Below are positions 15,896 to 25,217 of a DNA stretch of 64,000 bases, in pieces. The notes under the pieces were generated by a model. The model was not told where the DNA came from. It did not search any database and worked only from the letters and a program-made list of their open reading frames with translations. Location of the stretch: positions 1-64,000 of the forward strand of contig NZ_CAKZLP010000024.1 of the NCBI RefSeq assembly GCF_937127095.1, in the 5' to 3' direction. The position numbers were made by a program, and so were the translations under genes. Source of the DNA: an uncultured Amphritea sp. (GTDB lineage Bacteria; Pseudomonadota; Gammaproteobacteria; Pseudomonadales; Balneatricaceae). The number at the start of each line of letters is the position of its first letter. Position 1 is the stretch's first letter.

Positions 15896-16768
15896 TCAGT
15901 GTAGCTGATCAGACCCTTCAATATTGGCGCTATCAGAGAACAGCAAGGCGATATCCGCCAGATCAAACTGGTAAAGTTCATTACAGAACTGACAGCTGAT
16001 ATCGATACTACCCTCGTCCCGCACGATCTGCTCCAACTCCTCCCGAGTCATATAACGCAGGGCTTCACCGGTACGCTTACGCGAACAGTCACATTTAAAC
16101 TGCAGGGAGTCTGCTTCAAAGAGACGGCAATCCTCTTCATGAAACAAGCGGTGCAAAATAGTTTCGTTATCCAGTTTCAGTAATTCATCATCAGACAGTG
16201 TTGCTGCAAGACAGCTGAAGTGTTCCCAGTCGGTGGCAGAATCACCTTTGGCAGGCATCACCTGCAGCAGAAAACCAGCGGCCCGCTGCTCATCGGCGGC
16301 CAGATGGATCTGGGTCGGCAACTGCTCGGAGAAGGCAAAATAGGCTTCCAGGCAGTTACTCAGTCGTTTGCCTTCAAGCGGTACAACCCCCTGATAGCGT
16401 TTGCCCTGCTCCGGAACAATAGTAATCACCAACTGACCACCTTCAAGCAGGTCACAAAACTCCGCCTGTTCAGGCAACTCACCATCAAACCGGGCAATCG
16501 CACGCAGATCCCGCTGATGATTGCACTCGGCCATCAGTACTTTTAGCTGATTGTCACTCTGAGCCTGCAGGATCAAACGACCATCAAACTTCAGGGTAGC
16601 GCTGAGCAGACTCACCGCCGCCATCATCTCACCCAGCAAGATATTAATCAGCCTAGGATAGTGATGTTTTGACAGTGCCTGTTGATAACTCTGCTCGAGG
16701 CCGACCAATACACTGCGAATGTCTGCCTGTTCAAACATGACCCGTTGAAGCTGATCAGAACTGCTCAT
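15896..16768 (-). CDS. hslO: redox-regulated chaperone Hsp33
   Basis: A 290-residue holdase chaperone activated by disulfide formation. The C-terminal zinc switch has the expected CxC (KCDCS) and CxxC (SCQFCNELY) pairs. The body contains GEMMAAVSLLSATLKFDGR typical of the family. The start is taken at MSSSDQ (16768) with an AGAG site upstream; a frame from 16789 is possible. It is separated from hslR by about 100 bp on the same strand, the E. coli order. Confidence 0.95.
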   Translation of the reverse strand: MSSSDQLQRVMFEQADIRSVLVGLEQSYQQALSKHHYPRLINILLGEMMAAVSLLSATLKFDGRLILQAQSDNQLKVLMAECNHQRDLRAIARFDGELPEQAEFCDLLEGGQLVITIVPEQGKRYQGVVPLEGKRLSNCLEAYFAFSEQLPTQIHLAADEQRAAGFLLQVMPAKGDSATDWEHFSCLAATLSDDELLKLDNETILHRLFHEEDCRLFEADSLQFKCDCSRKRTGEALRYMTREELEQIVRDEGSIDISCQFCNELYQFDLADIALLFSDSANIEGSDQLH

Positions 16769-16868
16769 TTTATTCTCTGAAACCCACATTTATATCTATA
16801 ACTTACCTGAGCGCAGCTGAAAAAACCGCCCGGTAAAAAAGTCTGATATTACCATATTCACAGTAAAT

Positions 16869-17291
16869 CTAGCGATCTTTAAACTGGATAATCTTGCGCC
16901 GCTCTTTTTTGTTTGGCCGATGATCCGGCGCACCATTACCGCGCATAATTTTACGCACCGCTGCGCCTTCTTCCCGGCTTTTAATACTCTCTTCGGTTTC
17001 CTGATAGAGCAGCTGTGCTTCAGGTGCGCCACGGCGCTGATCGGAGATCGCTACAATAATAACGGTTTTTTCATCTAACCCCTGACGAATCACCAGCTTT
17101 GCGCCCACTTCAACCGTGCGACTGCATTTACCGCGCTGGCCCTGATAGTGGACTTTACCACCCTCTACCGCTTCTTTTGCCGCTGCACGTGTTTTAAAAA
17201 ACCGGGCGGCCCAGAGCCATTTATCCAGCCTGACTTTCTGTTCCTGAAGGCAGTGTTGATGGCCCCCCTGATTACTCATCTGTTTAGTCAT
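16869..17291 (-). CDS. hslR: ribosome-associated heat shock protein Hsp15
   Basis: A 140-residue S4-type RNA-binding protein. VRLDKWLWAARFFKTRAAA is the S4 signature, followed by a basic C-terminal tail (PNKKERRKIIQFK). Hsp15 rescues stalled 50S subunits carrying nascent chains by translocating the tRNA. Its ATG overlaps the yrfG stop by 4 nt (ATGA). There is a slight N-terminal extension with histidines and a cysteine before the S4 motif. Confidence 0.92.
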   Translation of the reverse strand: MTKQMSNQGGHQHCLQEQKVRLDKWLWAARFFKTRAAAKEAVEGGKVHYQGQRGKCSRTVEVGAKLVIRQGLDEKTVIIVAISDQRRGAPEAQLLYQETEESIKSREEGAAVRKIMRGNGAPDHRPNKKERRKIIQFKDR

Positions 17292-17941
17292 TTACGCTTC
17301 ATTAACTCATTAAAATGATCAATTGCACTGAAATCAGCAATCTCACGTCCGGGTTGCTGACTATCCGGCTGAATAATACTCAACAGATAGCCAATACCAT
17401 GCTCCCGTGCAGACGCCAGCACCGACAGACTATCATCCACCAGCAATGTTCGCTCAGGGTCGAAGGGTTCATCCTTCTGCAACTGCTGCCAGAACCCCTG
17501 CTGCTCTTTCGGAATCTGATAGTCATGGGAGCAGATAATCCGGTCTACCAACTGATCCAGCCCGGTTTCCTCAAGTTTGAGTGACAAGCTGTCCTGGTGA
17601 GCATTGGTGACAATCACCCGACGAACGCCCTGTTCCTTCAGATGTTCGAGAAAATCATGCACATGGGGGCGAAACGCAATCCGCTCACGGATCTCCCGTT
17701 TCAGCGCCTTGATATCGACGCTGAGTTCCTTTGACCAATAATCGAGGCAGTACCAGTTCAGCGTGCCCTGCTCCTGCATAATCCGTTGATGCAGCCACTG
17801 TTGTGCTTCGCGAAAATCAACCCGGTGCAGCTCGGCATAGCGAACAGGAAGATGCTCTAGCCAGAAATAGGTATCAAAATGCAGGTCAAGCAGGGTGCCA
17901 TCCATATCAAGAAGCACCGTATCAATATTCGTCCAATCCAT
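17288..17941 (-). CDS. yrfG: GMP/IMP nucleotidase, HAD family (YrfG)
   Basis: A 217-residue haloacid-dehalogenase-fold phosphatase with motif I LLDMDGTLLDL, motif II VTNAHQDS and motif IV LLVDDSLSVLASARE. E. coli YrfG dephosphorylates GMP and IMP. It lies upstream of hslR and is divergent from nudE, matching E. coli nudE-yrfG-hslR-hslO except that igaA (yrfF) is missing. Confidence 0.88.
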   Translation of the reverse strand: MDWTNIDTVLLDMDGTLLDLHFDTYFWLEHLPVRYAELHRVDFREAQQWLHQRIMQEQGTLNWYCLDYWSKELSVDIKALKREIRERIAFRPHVHDFLEHLKEQGVRRVIVTNAHQDSLSLKLEETGLDQLVDRIICSHDYQIPKEQQGFWQQLQKDEPFDPERTLLVDDSLSVLASAREHGIGYLLSIIQPDSQQPGREIADFSAIDHFNELMKRK

Positions 17942-18010
17942 ATAAAAAGTCAGAGCTGCAGGTTATATTAGTTTTGTATTTGGTCACTGAATGACGAGGA
18001 ACGATCCAGT

Positions 18011-18556
18011 ATGCCTGTAAAACCAGATATTTTGAAGGTAACCGCCACCGCTAAAAGCCGTCTGTTTCAGGTTGAAGAGATAGAGCTGCGCTTTTCTAAT
18101 GGTGTTGAACGCACCTACGAGCGACTGGCCAACCGTGGGCGGGGCGCGGTTATGATTGCAGCGCTGGATGAACAACAGAATGTGCTGCTGATTAAAGAGT
18201 ATGCCGTAGGACTGGAAGATTACCTACTGACACTGCCGAAAGGGCTGATCGACCCCGGTGAGGATGCACTTCTGGCAGCAAACCGTGAACTCAAAGAGGA
18301 AGCCGGATTTGGTGCTGAACAGTTACGGGTGATTAAACAGATGACGTCAGCGCCTAACTATATGGGCCACAAAATCACCGTGGTACTGGCAGAAGGCTTA
18401 TTCCCCTGCCGTCTGCAAGGGGATGAACCGGAAGAGATGGAGGTGATTCGCTGGCCGCTGGCACGCCTGGATGAGCTGGTCAGCCGGGAGGATTTCTCCG
18501 AGGGCCGCGCTATTGCCGCACTCTATATGATACGAGAGCAACTGCAGCAGGTTTAA
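18011..18556 (+). CDS. nudE: ADP compounds hydrolase NudE
   Basis: A 181-residue Nudix hydrolase with the box GLIDPGEDALLAANRELKEE continuing into AGFGAE, matching GX5EX7REUXEEXGU. NudE cleaves ADP-ribose, NADH and related dinucleotides. It is divergently transcribed from the yrfG-hslR-hslO genes over a 69-bp spacer that must hold both promoters. Confidence 0.92.
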   Translation: MPVKPDILKVTATAKSRLFQVEEIELRFSNGVERTYERLANRGRGAVMIAALDEQQNVLLIKEYAVGLEDYLLTLPKGLIDPGEDALLAANRELKEEAGFGAEQLRVIKQMTSAPNYMGHKITVVLAEGLFPCRLQGDEPEEMEVIRWPLARLDELVSREDFSEGRAIAALYMIREQLQQV

Positions 18557-18624
18557 ATCAAAAGAGCTGAGTCTCAGGGCTGTTGCGGCAACCAGCCCTT
18601 ATCCGACCAAAAGCCCTGGTATGT

Positions 18625-18906
18625 TTAAGGATTCTGACACTCCCTTGAACCAACCCGGACAATACCCTCTACTTTCTGCTTCATAGCCGGATCAGTGATC
18701 GTGCCTTTCATGATACGCTCGACGTCATTATCACTGAACTGCTTATGCACATAGCTCGACAAACAGCTGCACTGTTCCTCAGTTGCGGTACCACCTGCCA
18801 TACAGCCCTGCTTAAAAGGTTCCCAGGTTTTCGATGTCAGATACTGGGTTTTCACAGTAAAAACCACCAGTAATACCGCTGCTATTGAGAGAAACACTTT
18901 ACCCAT
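18625..18906 (-). CDS. small exported or membrane-anchored protein, unknown function
   Basis: A 93-residue protein with a single N-terminal hydrophobic segment (about residues 4-18, FLSIAAVLLVVFTV) acting as a signal anchor or uncleaved signal. It is followed by a soluble part with four cysteines (GCMAGG, CSCLSSYV and RECQNP). The pattern resembles small periplasmic helical proteins annotated as hypothetical in Oceanospirillales. Three 26-bp tandem repeats begin about 20 nt upstream of its start. No function can be assigned. Confidence 0.65.
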   Translation of the reverse strand: MGKVFLSIAAVLLVVFTVKTQYLTSKTWEPFKQGCMAGGTATEEQCSCLSSYVHKQFSDNDVERIMKGTITDPAMKQKVEGIVRVGSRECQNP

Positions 18907-18926
18907 AACCCGTTATCGTCCGTATT

Positions 18927-19004
18927 GTGAAAGAAAGTTGTAATAAGAAGTCGTAAAAGAAAGTTGTAATGATAAGTTATAAACGAAAGTTGTAATAATA
19001 AGCT
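18927..19004. repeat. three 26-bp tandem direct repeats
   Basis: The word GAAAGTTGTAAT recurs at 18933, 18959 and 18985, an exact 26-bp period, with AAGT/TAAG sequence between. The array fills the space just upstream of the minus-strand small exported protein and about 170 bp ahead of the sodB promoter. It could be a set of operator sites on about 2.5 helical turns, or a slippage array. The rest of 18907-19267 holds only the sodB promoter. Confidence 0.75.
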
Positions 19005-19173
19005 GTTATCGTTTTAAAGAGATCCGATTCTAACAGTTCCATAACATCTGTCAGCTAACTTTAGTCTGATACGGACTGTGATTGCGGCATCACCCTGATT
19101 TTCGCAGGGTTTTAGAAGCAATGAAAAGCGCAAACAAGGGTGCTATGATTTGCGATCAAAGGATCAACAGCGC

Positions 19174-19202
19174 TTGAATTCTTCTACTAAAGACCCTATA
19201 TA
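19174..19202 (+). promoter_or_regulatory. sigma70 promoter of sodB
   Basis: TTGAAT (19174-19179) and TATATA (19197-19202) are separated by 17 nt. Initiation near 19209 gives a leader of about 60 nt. I see no clear Fur box overlapping it. Confidence 0.6.
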
Positions 19203-19267
19203 AATACCCTGGTTTATATAACAGTTTCACTATCTATGCTGAACCTGACACTAAAAGGTAATTAATT

Positions 19268-19852
19268 ATGAGCTTTGAACTACCAGCACTGCCATTCGCC
19301 AAAGATGCACTGGAACCCCACATCTCTGCGGAAACTCTGGACTTTCACCACGGCAAACACCACAACACCTATGTTGTTAAGCTGAACGGTCTGGTACCAG
19401 GCACTGAATACGAAGGAAAATCTCTGGAAGAGATCATCATGTCAGCACCTGCTGGCGGCGTATTCAACAACGCAGCTCAGATCTGGAACCACACTTTCTA
19501 CTGGAACTGCCTGTCTCCAAACGGCGGCGGCGAGCCAACCGGTGCAATTGCCGATGCTATCAACGCTAAATGGGGCTCTTTTGCCGCATTCCAGGAAGAA
19601 CTGAACGACAAAGCGGTTAACAACTTCGGTTCAAGCTGGACCTGGCTGGTTAAAAACGCTGACGGTTCTCTGGAAATCGTTAACACCAGCAACGCTGGCA
19701 CGCCAATGACCAATGGTCAGACTGCACTGCTGACCGTTGACCTGTGGGAGCACGCTTACTACATCGATTACCGCAACGTACGTCCTGACTACCTGAAAGG
19801 TTTCTGGGCGCTGGTAAACTGGGACTTCGCTAACCAGAACCTTGCGGCTTAA
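19268..19852 (+). CDS. sodB: superoxide dismutase [Fe]
   Basis: A 194-residue cytoplasmic SOD that dismutates superoxide. Metal ligands are visible as H in SAETLDFHHGKHH, H in WNHTFYWN, and D and H in VDLWEHAYYIDY. The sequence AAQIWNH and the lack of Mn-type signatures point to the iron form; length equals E. coli SodB. It is monocistronic, with a promoter about 65 nt upstream and a strong terminator downstream. Confidence 0.95.
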   Translation: MSFELPALPFAKDALEPHISAETLDFHHGKHHNTYVVKLNGLVPGTEYEGKSLEEIIMSAPAGGVFNNAAQIWNHTFYWNCLSPNGGGEPTGAIADAINAKWGSFAAFQEELNDKAVNNFGSSWTWLVKNADGSLEIVNTSNAGTPMTNGQTALLTVDLWEHAYYIDYRNVRPDYLKGFWALVNWDFANQNLAA

Positions 19853-19882
19853 TTGACGCTGTCTGGAAACGTCTGATACGAC

Positions 19883-19918
19883 AAAAAAGCTCTGGCAGTT
19901 CTGCCAAAGCTTTTTTTT
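19883..19918. terminator. terminator between sodB and glnE
   Basis: AAAAAAGCT-C-TGGCAG pairs with CTGCCA-A-AGCTTTTTT (one mismatch) around TT, with a T-run on the plus side. It serves sodB and probably convergent glnE. Confidence 0.85.
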
Positions 19919-19934
19919 GCTTAATATACAGCGG

Positions 19935-22832
19935 TCAACTATTCAGCTGAGTTTTCCAGATCTGAATGATCGCCTCACGGCACGCCTCTAACTCATTCGG
20001 ACTGACCACACTGGAACGGTTCTGTAACACCTGCCGATGCCCCACTGAGCGGTAGTTTTTATACACCTCTCTGAGGATCTCAGCATCTGCCGCCGGGATC
20101 ACCCCGGTTTGCTCCATCGCATCCAGAATGCGGATATTGTCAGTGTATTCAATCAGTTCGGGATATTGGTGCGCATGCGCCAGCGCGCTGTATTGCACGA
20201 TAAACTCGATATCGACTATACCGCCACGATCCTGCTTCAAATCAAACAATTCATCCGCCTCTTTTGCTGACGTTCCCAGGTGGTCGCGCATTTTTTCCCG
20301 CATGTTAACCACCTCAGCAGCCAGCGCCTGCGGCTCCCGGGGTTGGGTCAGAATAGCGGCCCGCACCTGTTCAAACTTATGCTTCAGAGACTCGGAACCC
20401 GCAATAACCCGCGCCCGCACCAGCGCCTGATGTTCCCAGGTCCAGGCCTCTTTCTCCTGATATTCAGAAAAGGCTTTGAGAGAGCTGACCAGCAAACCGG
20501 AATTACCTGAGGGCCTTAAGCGCATATCCACCTCGTAGAGGTGCCCCCCGGTGGTAAAGGTATTGAGAATGTGGATTATTTTCTGACCCAGGCGGGTAAA
20601 GAACACCGAGTTAGCAATCGGCTTTTTACCCTCGGTATATAAACTGGCATCGGCATCATGGACAAAGACCAGATCCAGATCGGAGCCATAGGAAAGCTCA
20701 ATGCCGCCCATCTTACCGTAGCCGACAACAATAAAATCCGGATCACAAGGTACACCGGCGGCTTTCAGTGGCACGCCATGTTTTTCCGACAGTTGCCGCC
20801 AGGCGATCTCCAGCACAACCTCCAGAATCACCTCGGCCAGCCAGGTAAGATAGTCACTCACCTTCATCAGTGGCAGGGCGCCGGTAATATCAGACGCGGC
20901 TACGATCAGTACATGGGCACTCTTAAAATAGCGCAGCGTGTCCATCAGCTGCTCTTCATCTTCCTCAGGAATCCGCAGCAACAGCTGTCGCAGGTCCGAC
21001 TGCAACGCCTCTTTAGAGGGCGGCGAATACAGAGTTCGCTGGTCGATCAGCTCGTCCAGCAACACCGGTTGTTTTGCCAGGGTTTCACTGAACCAGGCAC
21101 TGGCTGAACATAACCTCACCAGTTGCTTCATCGCCCCGGGGTTTTCCGCCAGCAATACCAGATAGGAGGAGCGCCGGATAACCGCCTGAATCAGTAACAA
21201 CACCCGCTCCAGTGTTTCCGCGGAGTTATCGACGGTTGCGACCTCGGCCATCAGTTTCGGCAGTACCAGCTGCAAGCGTTCATGCCCAACCGCCTGCATT
21301 ACCTGAACAGAGCGATTGGACTTCAGATGACTGAACGCCTTCCAGGCCTGCGGTGGATTATCCAGGCCATGCCGGGCAAAAAACGCTTCGCCCTCTGCAT
21401 CGTCAACATCACTGGCCCATAGTTGCAGCCATTCACTGCTCTGATCTGTGCTGACCGGGGCTTCACCTGCCGGTGCAATGACATCGGCAAAATGTTCGCT
21501 GACCCGGTCACGCTGGCGATCCAGCTCAGCCATAAAACTATCCCAGTTTTCAAAGTCCATGCTGTAAGCCATCCGCGCCTGTCCCACCGCATCGATGGGC
21601 AGCTCCTGGGTTTGCCGGTCGGCAACCGCCTGAATCACATGCTCAGCATTACGCAGAAAGGTATAGGCTTGTTTAAGCTCAGTGGCAGCCTGCTCAGGCA
21701 TCCCCACCGTTTCCGGTAGCAGCGGTAAAATATTCAGCAACTCCCTCTGCTGCAGACGGGGGTCACGGCCACCACGAATTAATTGAAACGCCTGAGCGAT
21801 AAACTCCACCTCACGGATACCGCCGGAGCCCAGTTTCACATTGCCCTGCAAGCCTTTACGCCGCACCTCTTTATTGATCATATCCTTCATCGAACGCAGC
21901 GAGTCAAACGCACTGAAGTCGATATATTTTCGATAGACAAAAGGCCGCAACATCTCCAGCAGTTCAGCACCCGCAAGCTGATCGCCACCCACCACCCGCG
22001 CTTTGATCATGGCATAACGTTCCCAGTCCCGGCCCTGACTCTGATAGTAATCCTCCATCGCCGGGAAACTGCACACCAGAGGACCACTGGCCCCGTAGGG
22101 GCGCAGGCGCATATCAGTACGGAAGACAAAGCCATCGGCGGTAATGCTATCCAGCGCCTGAATCAGCTTCTGTCCCAGACGGCTGAAAAAGTCCTGATTG
22201 GCCAGCACCCGACGACCACCTTCAGTCATCCCTTTTTCCGGATAGGCAAAGATTAGATCGATATCCGATGACAGGTTCAGCTCATTCGCGCCAAGCTTGC
22301 CCATCCCTAACACCACCAGTTGTTGAGGCTGCGCCGGAGAGTTCTCAGTGGCCTGAGAGTGTGGTGTGCCCCAATTGCTGCAACAGTCTTTATAGAGCCA
22401 CTCAAGCGCCTGCCCGATACAGGCGTCGGCAAGGGCCGACAGGTCTGCCGTGGTGCCACGCATATCCGCGCTGCGGGTCAGATCACGCCAGATAATCCGC
22501 ACCATCTCTCGCTGGCGGAATTTACGCAGTACGCTATGCAGTAACGCTTCAGTCTCCACCAGTGCGAGGCTTTGCGCCAATCGCTGGCGGTACTCATTCA
22601 CAGCATAGGCACGATAAAGATCATCACTGACTATCAGTTCCTCAAGCAGTTGAGGTTTTCGACTGAACTGCTCGGCAACATAATCGCTGCCTGCCAGAAC
22701 ACGAATAAGGTCCGCGTCAAAACCTTCAACCGAAGCGGATAGGTTGCTAAGTGACTCTGCCGACTTTTCTAAATTTAACGTTACACAGGACTGAACCAGA
22801 GGCGGCAAATTTTTTATTCTTTGGCTGAGCAT
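19935..22832 (-). CDS. glnE: glutamine synthetase adenylyltransferase/deadenylylase
   Basis: A 965-residue bifunctional enzyme that attaches AMP to, and removes it from, glutamine synthetase in response to PII state. Two nucleotidyltransferase domains are visible: the N-terminal one with LSSDIDLIFAYPEKG (about residue 190) and the C-terminal one with YGSDLDLVFVHD (about residue 720). Each is followed by the helical GlnD/GlnE partner region (DMRLRPYGASG and DMRLRPSGNSG). Length agrees with gammaproteobacterial GlnE. It is transcribed alone. Confidence 0.96.
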   Translation of the reverse strand: MLSQRIKNLPPLVQSCVTLNLEKSAESLSNLSASVEGFDADLIRVLAGSDYVAEQFSRKPQLLEELIVSDDLYRAYAVNEYRQRLAQSLALVETEALLHSVLRKFRQREMVRIIWRDLTRSADMRGTTADLSALADACIGQALEWLYKDCCSNWGTPHSQATENSPAQPQQLVVLGMGKLGANELNLSSDIDLIFAYPEKGMTEGGRRVLANQDFFSRLGQKLIQALDSITADGFVFRTDMRLRPYGASGPLVCSFPAMEDYYQSQGRDWERYAMIKARVVGGDQLAGAELLEMLRPFVYRKYIDFSAFDSLRSMKDMINKEVRRKGLQGNVKLGSGGIREVEFIAQAFQLIRGGRDPRLQQRELLNILPLLPETVGMPEQAATELKQAYTFLRNAEHVIQAVADRQTQELPIDAVGQARMAYSMDFENWDSFMAELDRQRDRVSEHFADVIAPAGEAPVSTDQSSEWLQLWASDVDDAEGEAFFARHGLDNPPQAWKAFSHLKSNRSVQVMQAVGHERLQLVLPKLMAEVATVDNSAETLERVLLLIQAVIRRSSYLVLLAENPGAMKQLVRLCSASAWFSETLAKQPVLLDELIDQRTLYSPPSKEALQSDLRQLLLRIPEEDEEQLMDTLRYFKSAHVLIVAASDITGALPLMKVSDYLTWLAEVILEVVLEIAWRQLSEKHGVPLKAAGVPCDPDFIVVGYGKMGGIELSYGSDLDLVFVHDADASLYTEGKKPIANSVFFTRLGQKIIHILNTFTTGGHLYEVDMRLRPSGNSGLLVSSLKAFSEYQEKEAWTWEHQALVRARVIAGSESLKHKFEQVRAAILTQPREPQALAAEVVNMREKMRDHLGTSAKEADELFDLKQDRGGIVDIEFIVQYSALAHAHQYPELIEYTDNIRILDAMEQTGVIPAADAEILREVYKNYRSVGHRQVLQNRSSVVSPNELEACREAIIQIWKTQLNS

Positions 22833-23121
22833 ATAGCAGGGTACCTGTGGATGACCGATTTAGTCTTTCAGCTTAACAAAAAGCACTTTTACGTACGACC
22901 GGTTTATCCGCAACCAGACCGTCATAAAAATTTAACATTTAAATATTAAGAGGAGATAAAAACCGAAAAATCAGCGTGTTACATCTCTGTAAATCATGAC
23001 TTACTAGACTATACTGATGGGGACGATGTCACTTTGATTACACTAATGTTTCATTTTGACTACAAATAGATCAGCAGCCAACGTATACTCGCGCCAAATT
23101 TGCACGAATACCGGTGATTTT

Positions 23122-23802
23122 ATGGTTACAAATAACCCGATTATGCAGATGTTTGCACGATCTCCATTTCAGCCAATGCAAGAACATATTGCTAAGGCTC
23201 ACTCCTGCGCTATTCAGTTAATACCCTTTTTTGATGCTGTCATGGCGGAAGACTGGGACAAAGCTGCAGAGATTCAACACAGTATTGCTGTGCTTGAAGG
23301 AGAAGCAGACACGATGAAAAAAGAGATTCGCATGAATCTCCCTAACAGTCTGTTTCTGCCTGTCCCTCGTACTGATCTTCTTGAATTGCTGCGCATGCAA
23401 GACAAGATCGCTAACCGGGCAAAGGATATTGCCGGACTGATGCTTGGCCGTAAGATGTTAATTCCTGAATCGATTCAATCCTCTATTAGCGAATACATCC
23501 GAGCTTCGCTTAAAACATCCGGCCAGGCGCTGATGGCGCTGAATGAGCTTGATGAACTGATCACGGCGGGCTTTCGTGGCCATGAAGTCAATGTCGTCGA
23601 AAATATGCTGCACGATCTCGATGATTTCGAACACGATGCCGATGAGATGGAACGCGAAGTGCGCTCATCTCTGTTCGATGTCGAGAAAGAGCTACACCCT
23701 ATCGACGCCATGTTCCTCTATCAGATTATTAGCTGGATCGGCGACCTCGCTGATAAAGCGCAACAGGTGGGCAGTCGCCTGCAGTTGCTGCTGGCTAAGT
23801 AA
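23122..23802 (+). CDS. TIGR00153/DUF47 family PhoU-like protein
   Basis: A 226-residue all-helical protein of the DUF47 family, distantly related to PhoU, with acidic motifs (DDFEHDADEMEREVR) that bind metal in structural relatives. It is almost always encoded just upstream of a PiT transporter and is thought to regulate phosphate uptake. I place the start at the ATG at 23122 behind GGTGA; the longer frame from 23056 has an unrelated N-terminus. It is followed 47 bp downstream by the PiT gene, forming an operon. The 290 bp upstream of it contain no gene. Confidence 0.9.
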   Translation: MVTNNPIMQMFARSPFQPMQEHIAKAHSCAIQLIPFFDAVMAEDWDKAAEIQHSIAVLEGEADTMKKEIRMNLPNSLFLPVPRTDLLELLRMQDKIANRAKDIAGLMLGRKMLIPESIQSSISEYIRASLKTSGQALMALNELDELITAGFRGHEVNVVENMLHDLDDFEHDADEMEREVRSSLFDVEKELHPIDAMFLYQIISWIGDLADKAQQVGSRLQLLLAK

Positions 23803-23849
23803 ATCTTGCGAACAAACTTTCTCTGAATCTTAAAAATTAGGTAGTTATC

Positions 23850-25115
23850 ATGAGCATCATTGCAGACTATGGCTCTATCCTGGTCATCATGGCATGTGTG
23901 TTTGGATTTTTTATGGCCTGGGGAGTGGGCGCAAACGATGTCGCCAATGCGATGGGAACCTCTGTGGGTTCCAAGGCATTAACGCTTAAACAGGCGATTC
24001 TGATCGCCATCATATTCGAATTTGCTGGCGCCTATCTTGCCGGTGGAGCAGTCACCGCGACTATCCGTAAAGGAATTATTGACCCTGCGATGCTCTCCGG
24101 TACGCCGGAACTATTGGTGTACGGGATGCTCTCGGCATTGCTCGCCGCCGGTATCTGGCTGCTGATAGCCACCATGATGGGCTGGCCGGTATCAACCACG
24201 CACTCTATCGTGGGTGCAATTGTCGGCTTTGCCGCTGTGGGCGTCTCCGTCGATGCTGTTCATTGGGATAAAGTGGGCAAAATCGTTGCCAGCTGGGTGG
24301 TCTCACCGGTGACTGCCGGGATAATGTCTTTCTTCCTCTATCGCAGTGTGCAGGTACTGATTCTCGATACCAAACACCCGTTCAAAAATGCCAAGAAATA
24401 TGTGCCGATGTATATTTTCGTGGTCGGCTTCATGATCTCCATGGTGACCTTTACTAAAGGCCTCAAACATGTGGGTCTGAATCCTGGATTTGGCAGCAGC
24501 GCAATAATCTCCGTCGGCGTAGCCCTTGTCACCATGATTTTAGGCATGCTGATGCTGCGCAAGATACACGCGCGCGCAGAAGATAATGTCGACTACCACT
24601 TTGCCAGCGTCGAAAAAGTGTTTGGTGTGCTGATGATGTTCACCGCCTGCGCGATGGCATTCGCTCATGGGTCAAACGATGTTGCCAACGCCGTTGGCCC
24701 ACTGGCCGCAGTGGTGGGTGTTGTCGCCTCTGGCGGCGAGGTAGCACAAAAATCAGCGATGCCGGTGTGGATTCTGTTGCTGGGCGGCAGCGGCATTGTT
24801 GCCGGTCTGGTGATGTATGGTCATAAAGTTATTGCCACCGTCGGTAACAACATTACCGAGCTGACCCCCAGCCGGGGCTTCGCAGCCACGCTGGCAGCTG
24901 CCTCAACCGTGGTATTTGCGTCAGGCACTGGCCTGCCCATCTCCACCACTCATACACTGGTAGGTGCGGTTCTGGGTGTGGGTATGGCACGGGGACTGTC
25001 TGCACTCAACCTGCAGGTGGTCGGTACGATCTTTGTTTCCTGGCTGGTCACTCTGCCCGCCGGAGCCCTGCTGTCGATCATCATCTTCTTCACCCTGAAA
25101 GGAATTTTTGGTTAA
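23850..25115 (+). CDS. PiT-family inorganic phosphate transporter
   Basis: A 421-residue integral membrane transporter with about ten to eleven transmembrane helices. It carries the duplicated PiT signature: GANDVANAMGTSVGS near the N-terminus and HGSNDVANAVGPLAA in the second half, and the paired STTHS/STTHT motifs (GWPVSTTHSIVG, GLPISTTHTLVG). PiT proteins import metal-phosphate with protons or sodium. It forms an operon with the DUF47 gene and ends in a strong terminator. Confidence 0.93.
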   Translation: MSIIADYGSILVIMACVFGFFMAWGVGANDVANAMGTSVGSKALTLKQAILIAIIFEFAGAYLAGGAVTATIRKGIIDPAMLSGTPELLVYGMLSALLAAGIWLLIATMMGWPVSTTHSIVGAIVGFAAVGVSVDAVHWDKVGKIVASWVVSPVTAGIMSFFLYRSVQVLILDTKHPFKNAKKYVPMYIFVVGFMISMVTFTKGLKHVGLNPGFGSSAIISVGVALVTMILGMLMLRKIHARAEDNVDYHFASVEKVFGVLMMFTACAMAFAHGSNDVANAVGPLAAVVGVVASGGEVAQKSAMPVWILLLGGSGIVAGLVMYGHKVIATVGNNITELTPSRGFAATLAAASTVVFASGTGLPISTTHTLVGAVLGVGMARGLSALNLQVVGTIFVSWLVTLPAGALLSIIIFFTLKGIFG

Positions 25116-25129
25116 AGCAGATAGCCAGG

Positions 25130-25160
25130 AAAAAGGCGGCCATGCACTGGCCGCCTTTTT
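25130..25160 (+). terminator. terminator after the PiT gene
   Basis: AAAAAGGCGGCCA pairs perfectly with TGGCCGCCTTTTT around a 5-nt loop (13-bp stem), with a T-run continuing to 25161. Confidence 0.93.
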
Positions 25161-25217
25161 TATTTCTGTCGAAAGCGGCACAATGTGAGGATAACTAAAT
25201 AATAAGCGGACACTTCT

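Noticed and set aside
19020..19267. Fur box controlling sodB
   Set aside because: AT-rich words near the tandem repeats look superficially similar, but no 19-bp Fur-like palindrome is present.
23000..23121. Pho box or TTGACT/TATACT promoter ahead of the DUF47-PiT operon
   Set aside because: The spacing of the candidate hexamers is about 22 nt, and no repeat matches a PhoB site.
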